In this document: positions 1 through 5,073 of the stretch, piece after piece
Layout of the letters: every line of letters starts with the position of its first letter
How positions within the stretch are numbered: position 1 is the first letter of the stretch
Assembly: GCA_041609895.1 (NCBI GenBank)
Contig: JBFIPX010000228.1
Location: 1-5,173, forward strand
Reading direction: 5' to 3'
Length of the DNA: 5,173 bases
Source: JAHHLP01 sp041609895
GTDB lineage: Bacteria > Bacteroidota > Rhodothermia > Rhodothermales > JABDKH01
Translations under genes and position numbers: made by a program
Notes under the pieces: generated by a model
Seen by the model: only the letters and a program-made list of their open reading frames with translations
What the model was told of the DNA's origin: nothing
Databases searched by the model: none

Positions 1-317
1 AAATGGTCACGGATGACATCGAGTCGAGATCCAGGAGTCACAGAGGCCGCCTGGTTGGTTAGCTTTGACGCGATAAGCATGTACGCCCATGTTGGGACGA
101 TGGCGTCCGTGGAGCAGCCGACGGCTACATGGCAATCCCGGTACTGCGACCAGTCGGTGTCCTTTACGGCACTTCTGAACTCCTTTTCACGAAGCACCAG
201 TCCCTCCACAAGGAAGTCGGCGAGGTCGATCTCGCGAATCGGTCTACCGTCCCAGAGGTCTTCCAGGTTGAACACCTCGATGTCGCTTTCGGCGACTTTG
301 TTTCTGATCGGCTCCAT
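1..317 (-). CDS. DUF2480 family protein (N-terminal 105 codons, cut by window edge)
   Basis: An open frame runs on the minus strand from an ATG at 317-315 to the left edge with no stop, so the gene is incomplete here. The 105 readable residues start MEPIRNKVAESDIEVFNLED and contain DFLVEGLVLREKEFRSAVK (about 34-52), DWSQYRD (55-61) and CSTDAIVPTWAYMLIASKL (68-86). I recognise these as the conserved core of DUF2480, whose members are usually about 160-170 residues, so roughly one third is missing. No signal peptide or membrane segment is visible, which suggests a cytoplasmic protein. Its biochemical function is unknown to me. The start lies 19 bp after the stop of the cysteine desulfurase on the same strand, so the two are probably co-transcribed. 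No good ribosome binding site precedes the ATG, which is common in Bacteroidota. From memory, DUF2480 genes in Bacteroidota often sit beside suf Fe-S assembly genes, which fits this neighbour. Confidence 0.85.
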   Translation of the reverse strand, partial: MEPIRNKVAESDIEVFNLEDLWDGRPIREIDLADFLVEGLVLREKEFRSAVKDTDWSQYRDCHVAVGCSTDAIVPTWAYMLIASKLTNQAASVTPGSRLDVIRDH

Positions 318-336
318 CTCTGCTGCGAATGAGATT

Positions 337-1482
337 TCAGATCGAAGCGGGCGCTGATTCCCGAACTTTGTTGTACGCCTCTGTAACCATTGAGATCGCC
401 GTGTCGATGTCCTCTTCGGACGAGAAGCGCCCCAGGCTGAAACGAATCGTCGAGAGCGCATCTGCATCGGAGAGCCCGATCGACTTCAGAACACGACTTG
501 GCTTTCCGGTGCCGCTGGAACACGCGCTGCCAGCGGAGAGCGCAAGTCCGCGAAGTTCAGCGAGGAGGTTTGCCGCTCGGACGCCGGAGAACGTGACACT
601 CGACGTTTGGGGCAGGCGGTCCGCGCCTCTGGCGTTGATAGTGACAGGCAGGGAATCCGACATAGCCTCTTCAAGGTGGTCTCGAAGCTTTCGCAACCGC
701 GAGGCATCCGCGGCAAGACTGCCTAGTGCAACGGAGGCGGCAGCACCCAGACCGACAGCGCCGGGCACGTTGACCGTACCCGATCGAATTCCGCCCTCCT
801 GTCCTCCGCCATGAATGAGCGCGGGTACCTCAACGCCGGCGCGGATCCACAGCGCGCCCGAGCCTTTCGGGCCGTAGAACTTGTGCGCGGAGCAGGCAAG
901 CAGATCAACGTGCTCCACTGATACCGGAATCTTTCCCACCGCTTGCGTCGCGTCGGTGAGAAAAAGCACGTCGTGTTTGCGGGTGGCGGCGGCCAAATCA
1001 TCGATGGCGTTTATGGATCCGATCTCATTGTTGGCCCACATGATCGCCACGAGCACGGTCGATGGCGTAATCGCATCCTCCAACTGCTCGACCGAAACGA
1101 GCCCGTTCTTGTCGACTGGAAGGTAGGTGACGGCAACGCCCTCCCGTTCCAGCGCCAGACAGGACTCTACCACCGCACTGTGTTCGGCGACGGTTGTAAC
1201 GACGTGCGGGGAGGACGCGTTGCGAGACTTCGCGATGCCCTTGATGGCGGTGTTGAGTGCCTCAGTTGCTCCCGCGGTGAAGATGATCTCGCTCTCCTGT
1301 CCACCCAGGAGCTCAGCCAGCTCCTCCCGCGCAATCGTGAGGGCCTCATCGGCCGCCCATCCCAAAGGATGTCCTTTGCTCGACGGGTTGCCGTAGTATC
1401 GATCGAAGAACGGCTGCATTCGAGAGAGAACGGCCGGATCAACCGGGGTGGTGGCGTTGTAGTCGAGATAAATGATATCCAT
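337..1482 (-). CDS. iscS: Cysteine desulfurase, class I NifS/IscS-like, PLP-dependent
   Basis: This 381-residue fold-type I aminotransferase-class V enzyme removes sulfur from L-cysteine as an enzyme-bound persulfide, giving alanine. The persulfide feeds Fe-S cluster assembly or tRNA/cofactor thiolation in the cytoplasm. The protein is complete and every key element is visible: LDYNATTP (6-13), TAGATEALN (69-77), VAEHSAV with His101 that stacks on PLP, WANNEIG (149-155), TDATQ with Asp177 and Gln180, the Schiff-base lysine in SAHKFYGPKG (Lys201), GGGQEGGIRSGT (225-236), the catalytic cysteine in SAGSACSSG (Cys321), and IRFSLGR with Arg347. The length is close to the usual 380-400. The ATG start at 1482 gives the standard N-terminus directly before LDYNATTP; no clear Shine-Dalgarno precedes it. 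The gene lies 161 bp after the receptor gene and 19 bp before DUF2480, all on one strand. The family is certain. The symbol is a family-level label, because iscS, nifS and other class I paralogues cannot be separated from one sequence. Confidence 0.96.
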   Translation of the reverse strand: MDIIYLDYNATTPVDPAVLSRMQPFFDRYYGNPSSKGHPLGWAADEALTIAREELAELLGGQESEIIFTAGATEALNTAIKGIAKSRNASSPHVVTTVAEHSAVVESCLALEREGVAVTYLPVDKNGLVSVEQLEDAITPSTVLVAIMWANNEIGSINAIDDLAAATRKHDVLFLTDATQAVGKIPVSVEHVDLLACSAHKFYGPKGSGALWIRAGVEVPALIHGGGQEGGIRSGTVNVPGAVGLGAAASVALGSLAADASRLRKLRDHLEEAMSDSLPVTINARGADRLPQTSSVTFSGVRAANLLAELRGLALSAGSACSSGTGKPSRVLKSIGLSDADALSTIRFSLGRFSSEEDIDTAISMVTEAYNKVRESAPASI

Positions 1483-1643
1483 ACGGCATTATCAGGCAAT
1501 TGAGCGGCGTGTAAGAATCACTTCTCAGTGTCGAAGCCATTCACAAATCCGCCGCGCGAACCAACACAGAGTCCACCAGGCATGTGGCTGCGACTGCAAC
1601 GGTACGTCGCGCGACGCGTTCCGGTGCACGATGTCGCGATGGT
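1483..1643. other. Intergenic gap between receptor and cysteine desulfurase genes
   Basis: These 161 bp separate two minus-strand genes. I find no coding potential, no hairpin followed by a T-run on the minus strand, and no convincing promoter before the desulfurase. The only structure is a perfect 12-bp palindrome CGTCGCGCGACG at 1605-1616, which has no loop and no T-tract. Read-through from the receptor gene into the desulfurase gene is therefore possible but not shown. Confidence 0.5.
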
Positions 1644-4229
1644 TTAGAAACGGGTCTTAAGTCCGAGTCGCACGTGTCGGGGTAGACCTGGACGCACACC
1701 GGCGGGGCGCCGCGCGGCGATGTACTCGGCATCGGTGAGGTTGAGCACAGTCCCGAAGATCGACAGGTTTCGGCTGACGCGATAAGATGTGGCAACGTCC
1801 AGCGTTAGATGTGCTTCCGTCGCCTGGCCGTCGACTACTGCACCAGAGCCTGCTGAGGTACGCATTTCACTGGTGTATTTGCCAGAGAGGTCGAACGAAA
1901 ACACTGAGGTCTCAAGGCCCAGCGACATCGACAACTGGTGGTGCGGAACGTACGGCAGCTCGTCTCCGGCCGACACGATTCCCCACGGTTCGAATTCGCT
2001 TTCGAAACTGTTCTCAAATGTGGCTGAGGTGAAGGTGTACGAGAATCCCAACGGAATAGAATATCCGCGCGCCGTGTATCGTCCCAAATCATAGGTGCCG
2101 GAGAGTTCGACGCCCCAAACGTCTACCCGGCCACCATTGAACTGGTCGGTGGTGCCCTCGCCTCCACCTGCGGCAAGGTCCGAACCGAGAAGGTTGACAT
2201 ATCGGTTGAAGAAGAACACGGCCTCGGCGACTGTAAGGCCGCTGAGCAGCCGCAAACCCGTCTCGTAATTGACGCTTGATTCGGGAAGTGTTCCTTCCCG
2301 AGATCCGGGAGGGGCAAATCCCTTGTGGACTCCGACAAATCCATGGAGGTCACGAGAGATACGGTAGTCGATTCCAACGCCTGGGATTATCGCATCGACC
2401 GTGTTCGACCGTGTGGACAGATCCGTCCCGACGCGCGACGGATCTTGCTTGCCGTAATCTCTTCTTTCGGCGCTAACCTTCTCGTATCGAAGTCCGGGCA
2501 GTAGCGTGAACTTCCCGAGTTCAGCCCGATACTGGACAAATGCGGCTAATGCATCCGCTCGTTCGACACGATTGCTTTCAGTCCCAGGCACTCCTTCGCT
2601 CGTAAGAAGCATCGTACCGTTCGACATCGCGTACTCATCGACCCACTGAAATCGATCGATTTCGTCGCGGTGCAGCCTGAGGCCGACCTCGATTTCGTGG
2701 AGCACACGATCCGTACGGAAATCAAGTCCCAACGTACTCTGGACGCCGAGCGCGTAGTAGCTTCGATTGTTTGCCTTCACTGATAGCGCGTCTGGATTCG
2801 AACTGGTGGCCCCTTCGAGGATCGCGAGGGCGTCCGAAAACTGGTCAGGATCTTGAAGGATGCTGCTGATACTCACGGCGTCGGCGTCGGCGCCCGCGCG
2901 CACCTTGTCGAGTTTGTACCAGTTGCGGGTGAATTCCGTGCGGTACATCGTTGTGGTCACATCCACCTCGTCGGAAGGCTTGACGACGTGCCGCGCCACA
3001 AATTGCTTGTGCTCGGTGTCCATGAGATCCTGCTGCGAGGCCGCGTATCGCCGGTTCGGTGTCACCGCAAAATCAGCATCGGTCAGGCCGAGATACGTCT
3101 CGTCAGACAACTCGGATGCATATCCCGCTTTCAACGTCAGAGACTGATACACACGCGATTCAGCATCGGTGTTCAGACGAAACTTTGCGAGATAGTCCTT
3201 CTTGTCGAAGCCTGTAGAACCGCCCCCATCCAGCCGCTTGAATCCGTCCGCCTTCGACTGGTAAGTCTCGAGCAGAAAGCCGGCATGATCATAAGAATCT
3301 CCCACGGACGCGTGCACGATTCGGTTGTCGTCGTTGCCCGCAAGTAGGTCGAGTCGACCCGAAAAGCGCGTGGGTATTCTCGTCGAGATGAGATTAATCG
3401 CGCCGCCCGTCGTGTATGGTCCGAAGCGTATCTGGCTCGATCCCTTCCTGACCTCTACCGCGTGCATGCGACCAATCGATGGGAAATAGTACGCTGCTGG
3501 AGCGGCATACGGAGCCGGCGCAATCAGAACGCCGTCTTCCATGACAGTGATCTTTGAACTTCTCTCAGATCCGGTGCCGCGCAATCCGATGTTGGGCCGC
3601 AGGCCGTAGCCATCTTCCTCCTGAACGTTCACGCCAGGTACTTTTCGCAACACACGCCCAACGTCGTTGTAACTGAATCTCTCCAGTTCTGCAGGGGATA
3701 CGAAATGTGCTGAACCTGGTAGTGATTCGATGCCCTTAAATCCGCCCGTAAGCACGGTCCACTCGACCAGCACCTCCGGTATTTCTACGTACGACTCCTC
3801 CAGCCTGAAAGTGACGCCGGCGGACCGACCTGCCACCAACTGGACTTCCTCGACGGCCGTTTCATAACCGACCATAGAAGCCCGCAGCGTGTACGTACCA
3901 GACGGGATGTTTTCAATTTTGTAACGACCGTTGACGGTCGTCGACGCTCCGAACGATGTCCCGTCGATAGAAACGTTGACTGATGACAGAGGATCATTGG
4001 AGAGTGCGTCGACGACCGTCCCGGCCACGGATGCAGTTTGTGAAAAGGCATCCGAAACCAACATCGTCACAGCCGCGAGAAGACATAACAAACATCTTGC
4101 GGCGCCACGCAAGATCAGACGTGCTGGCGACGCGTTAAACGACCGGATGCCCCACCGAGGTGACGAAGTTGAGCACGCTGATTCCGCATTCGCTATCGGC
4201 CTCTGGAGCGAACGACAAGAGCGTATCAT
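1644..4229 (-). CDS. TonB-dependent outer-membrane receptor, FecA-like (probable ferric-chelate uptake)
   Basis: The product has 861 residues. A hydrophobic signal segment (about 45-60) ends in DAFSQ, with likely cleavage after Ser63. A carboxypeptidase-regulatory-like beta domain follows (about 67-145, with GTVVDALSNDPLSSVNVSI and NGRYKIENIPSGTYTL), then a possible TonB-box stretch EIPEVLVEWTVL (149-160). The plug domain (about 170-283) contains LPGSAHFVS, VLRKVPGVNVQEEDGYG, IGLRGTG, VMEDGVLIAPAPY and FGPYTTGGAINLIS. The rest is a 22-strand-type barrel, with NLTDAEYIAARRPAG near the end and a terminal Phe typical of Bam substrates. The plug and C-terminus resemble FecA-type receptors, so iron(III)-chelate import energised by TonB-ExbBD is the best guess; the ligand cannot be read from sequence. 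No STN signalling domain is seen. The ATG at 4229 leaves an unusually long charged leader. A TTG at 4112 (codon 40) would begin a textbook signal peptide, so the true start is uncertain. A tandem palindrome lies just upstream. Confidence 0.93.
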   Translation of the reverse strand: MIRSCRSLQRPIANAESACSTSSPRWGIRSFNASPARLILRGAARCLLCLLAAVTMLVSDAFSQTASVAGTVVDALSNDPLSSVNVSIDGTSFGASTTVNGRYKIENIPSGTYTLRASMVGYETAVEEVQLVAGRSAGVTFRLEESYVEIPEVLVEWTVLTGGFKGIESLPGSAHFVSPAELERFSYNDVGRVLRKVPGVNVQEEDGYGLRPNIGLRGTGSERSSKITVMEDGVLIAPAPYAAPAAYYFPSIGRMHAVEVRKGSSQIRFGPYTTGGAINLISTRIPTRFSGRLDLLAGNDDNRIVHASVGDSYDHAGFLLETYQSKADGFKRLDGGGSTGFDKKDYLAKFRLNTDAESRVYQSLTLKAGYASELSDETYLGLTDADFAVTPNRRYAASQQDLMDTEHKQFVARHVVKPSDEVDVTTTMYRTEFTRNWYKLDKVRAGADADAVSISSILQDPDQFSDALAILEGATSSNPDALSVKANNRSYYALGVQSTLGLDFRTDRVLHEIEVGLRLHRDEIDRFQWVDEYAMSNGTMLLTSEGVPGTESNRVERADALAAFVQYRAELGKFTLLPGLRYEKVSAERRDYGKQDPSRVGTDLSTRSNTVDAIIPGVGIDYRISRDLHGFVGVHKGFAPPGSREGTLPESSVNYETGLRLLSGLTVAEAVFFFNRYVNLLGSDLAAGGGEGTTDQFNGGRVDVWGVELSGTYDLGRYTARGYSIPLGFSYTFTSATFENSFESEFEPWGIVSAGDELPYVPHHQLSMSLGLETSVFSFDLSGKYTSEMRTSAGSGAVVDGQATEAHLTLDVATSYRVSRNLSIFGTVLNLTDAEYIAARRPAGVRPGLPRHVRLGLKTRF

Positions 4230-4248
4230 ATAAGAGCGAGATGAGTCC

Positions 4249-4278
4249 GTTATCCAGCTTGCCTTTATTTAGACTCAA
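4249..4278 (-). promoter_or_regulatory. Possible sigma70-like promoter for the receptor gene
   Basis: On the minus strand TTGAGT (4278-4273) and GATAAC (4254-4249) are 18 bp apart, each matching 4 of 6 positions of the -35 and -10 consensus. The -35 element would lie inside the first copy of the tandem palindrome, so a bound repressor would block it. Transcription would start near 4242, giving a leader of about 12 nt to the ATG at 4229. Bacteroidota promoters often follow a different consensus (TTTG and TAnnTTTG), which I do not find here, so this is tentative. Confidence 0.25.
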
Positions 4279-4310
4279 TCTACATAATTATTTAGATTCG
4301 ATCTACATAA
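4265..4310. promoter_or_regulatory. Tandem pair of 23-bp near-palindromic operator-like sites
   Basis: Two directly abutting 23-bp copies (4265-4287 and 4288-4310) differ at two positions only (C/T and A/G). Each copy is itself a dyad with 10-bp arms around a 3-bp centre. In copy 2 the arms are TTATTTAGAT and ATCTACATAA around TCG, matching at 9 of 10 positions. In copy 1 they are TTATTTAGAC and ATCTACATAA around TCA, matching at 8 of 10. This is the pattern expected for two dimers of a transcription factor binding side by side, about two helical turns apart. It sits in the AT-rich region between the divergent receptor and acetyltransferase genes. The core TTTAGA...TCTA is reminiscent of metal-responsive DtxR/MntR-type operators, and it does not resemble the classical Fur box. 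The regulator's identity is inference. Confidence 0.6.
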
Positions 4311-4348
4311 GGATTAGCGGCTTATTTGAGGATTGCGCAAAGGTCGCC

Positions 4349-4353
4349 AGGTG
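4349..4353 (+). promoter_or_regulatory. Ribosome binding site deciding the acetyltransferase start
   Basis: AGGTG lies 9 nt before the ATG at 4363, an acceptable Shine-Dalgarno spacing. The longer TTG-initiated frame at 4333 has GAGGA directly touching its start codon, which is too close to serve it. This favours the ATG at 4363; a second ATG at 4366 would be 12 nt away. Confidence 0.45.
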
Positions 4354-4362
4354 CCGTTTTCT

Positions 4363-4809
4363 ATGATGGATTTTCAAGTCCGGCCCGTTTCCGGTGAAGA
4401 TGAGTGGAACGCCGTCCGAAGCATCCGCCAAAGGGTGTTCATCGACGAACAGTCGTGTCCGCCCGAGGAGGAGTGGGACGCGTTTGACGAGACCAGTCGC
4501 CACCTGCTCGGAAGGCTGGGGAACGACCCTATTGCCGTTGCGCGATGGCGGGTGGTTCCCCACGACGAGCGTCTGGTCGCAAAGCTCGAGCGCTTCGCGG
4601 TACTGCAGCACGCACGTGGAAGAGGCTATGGTAAGAGGATGGTAATGGCCGCTATTGAAGATGCGGTCGCCGCGGGCTTTTCTGAACAATACATCCACGC
4701 CCAGTCGCACCTGCAGTCTTTTTACGAACACCTCGGATTCAGGCCCGTCGGTGAAGCTTTCGTGGAAGCGGGCATACCACACGTCGCGATGCTTCGTAGC
4801 GTGGCATGA
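4363..4809 (+). CDS. GNAT family N-acetyltransferase (ElaA/YjcF-like)
   Basis: The product has 148 residues and is a single GNAT domain that would transfer an acetyl group from acetyl-CoA to an amine. Visible elements are the N-terminal IRQRVFIDEQSCPPEEEWD (21-39), a signature I associate with the ElaA/YjcF-like subgroup, and LERFAVLQHARGRGYGKRMV (75-94), carrying beta-strand 4 and the acetyl-CoA pyrophosphate loop RGRGYG (85-90). Further on are IHAQSHLQSFYEHLGF (111-126, with Tyr121 at the usual general-acid position) and EAGIPHVAM (135-143). No signal peptide is present, so it is cytosolic. The length is normal for the family and the gene is intact. The ATG at 4363 is chosen over a TTG at 4333 because of its ribosome binding site. 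It is transcribed divergently from the receptor gene across the tandem palindrome, which may control both. The acetyl acceptor is unknown. I see nothing that ties it to siderophore chemistry beyond position. Confidence 0.9.
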   Translation: MMDFQVRPVSGEDEWNAVRSIRQRVFIDEQSCPPEEEWDAFDETSRHLLGRLGNDPIAVARWRVVPHDERLVAKLERFAVLQHARGRGYGKRMVMAAIEDAVAAGFSEQYIHAQSHLQSFYEHLGFRPVGEAFVEAGIPHVAMLRSVA

Positions 4810-4864
4810 CGACCGATTGATCGGAACCTGCCGCACTCCATGGTCATTGGAACAGGCCGAAAAA

Positions 4865-4937
4865 GCCGCGTTCGTCTAGGGGTCTAGGACGCCGGCCTCT
4901 CACGCCGGTAACACGGGTTCAACTCCCGTACGCGGTA
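4865..4937 (+). tRNA. tRNA-Glu (anticodon CUC)
   Basis: A complete 73-nt cloverleaf can be drawn. The acceptor stem is GCCGCGT (4865-4871) with ACGCGGT (4930-4936), closed by a G1-U72 wobble. The D stem is GTCT with GGAC. The anticodon stem CCGGC/GCCGG encloses the loop CTCTCAC, so the anticodon is CUC and reads GAG. The variable loop is TAAC, and the T-arm is ACGGG-TTCAACT-CCCGT. The discriminator is A4937 and no CCA is encoded, so CCA must be added by the nucleotidyltransferase. The TTCGTCTAG start and TAAC variable loop are typical of bacterial tRNA-Glu. It lies 55 bp after the acetyltransferase stop and is followed by a terminator. Its last 17 nt are repeated downstream. Confidence 0.95.
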
Positions 4938-4947
4938 CTTAAGGAAA

Positions 4948-4982
4948 CCTCGAGGTACCAGTGTGCCTCGGGGCTTTCTTTT
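4948..4982 (+). terminator. Rho-independent terminator of tRNA-Glu (repeat copy 1)
   Basis: CCTCGAGG (4948-4955) pairs with CCTCGGGG (4966-4973) over 8 bp with one T-G wobble. The pair encloses a 10-nt loop and is followed by CTTTCTTTT. It starts 10 nt after the tRNA 3' end, an ordinary spacing for a single-gene tRNA unit. Confidence 0.85.
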
Positions 4983-4990
4983 GCCAAATC

Positions 4991-5006
4991 CGGGAGTTGA
5001 ACCCGT
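4991..5006 (-). repeat. Inverted copy of the tRNA-Glu T-arm
   Basis: These 16 nt are the exact reverse complement of 4913-4928, nearly the whole T-arm of the upstream tRNA (ACGGGTTCAACTCCCG). The inverted arm partly overlaps a second perfect hairpin, TGAACCC-GTA-GGGTTCA, at 4998-5014. The same arrangement is present in repeat copy 2 at 5144-5159. Confidence 0.8.
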
Positions 5007-5020
5007 AGGGTTCACACGAG

Positions 5021-5073
5021 GAGCCCCCCCGGAGGCGGGCGACGACTGACGCAGCGAGCGAAGCGAGTGGAGT
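5021..5073. other. 53-bp GC-rich spacer between repeat copies
   Basis: This stretch completes the 153-bp repeat period. It opens with a run of seven C residues followed by GGAGGCGGGC, then a purine-rich, internally repetitive segment (GCAGCGAGCGAAGCGAG). It ends in GGAGT, which with the start of copy 2 makes the small dyad GGAGT-A-ACTCC. No gene or RNA is recognisable. Whether it is itself repeated cannot be seen because copy 2 meets the window edge before its own spacer. Confidence 0.5.

Larger units (their letters stand above)
4921..5020 (+). repeat. Direct repeat copy 1, containing the tRNA-Glu 3' end and terminator
   Basis: These 100 bp recur at 5074-5173 with one mismatch (A4941 versus G5094). 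The copy begins inside the tRNA T-loop, so it includes the last 17 nt of tRNA-Glu. It continues through the rho-independent terminator and an inverted copy of the T-arm. Identity starts exactly at A4921, because the preceding bases differ (C4920 versus T5073). Confidence 0.95.

Noticed and set aside
943..1503. Long plus-strand open frame opposite the cysteine desulfurase
   Set aside because: The opposite strand encodes a complete enzyme with all catalytic motifs. This frame shows no recognisable domain and is a shadow of it.
1605..1616. Perfect 12-bp palindrome between the receptor and desulfurase genes
   Set aside because: It has no loop and no T-tract, so it is not a terminator. A single GC-rich palindrome of this length can occur by chance at this base composition.
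2853..3347. Plus-strand open frame of 164 codons inside the receptor gene
   Set aside because: It is antisense to the barrel domain of a clear TonB-dependent receptor, with composition typical of a shadow frame and no recognisable motif.
4265..4310. Reading the tandem 23-bp copies as a CRISPR array or as a Fur box
   Set aside because: The copies abut with no spacer between them, so this is not CRISPR. The sequence lacks the GATAAT/ATTATC pattern of a Fur box.
4813..4824. Small hairpin CCGATTGATCGG after the acetyltransferase stop, considered as a terminator
   Set aside because: The stem is only 4-5 bp and no T-run follows. I could not call a terminator or a convincing tRNA promoter in 4810-4864.
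4303..4836. Minus-strand open frame of 177 codons opposite the acetyltransferase
   Set aside because: The plus strand carries intact GNAT motifs, including the acetyl-CoA loop. The antisense frame has none and also runs through the operator region.
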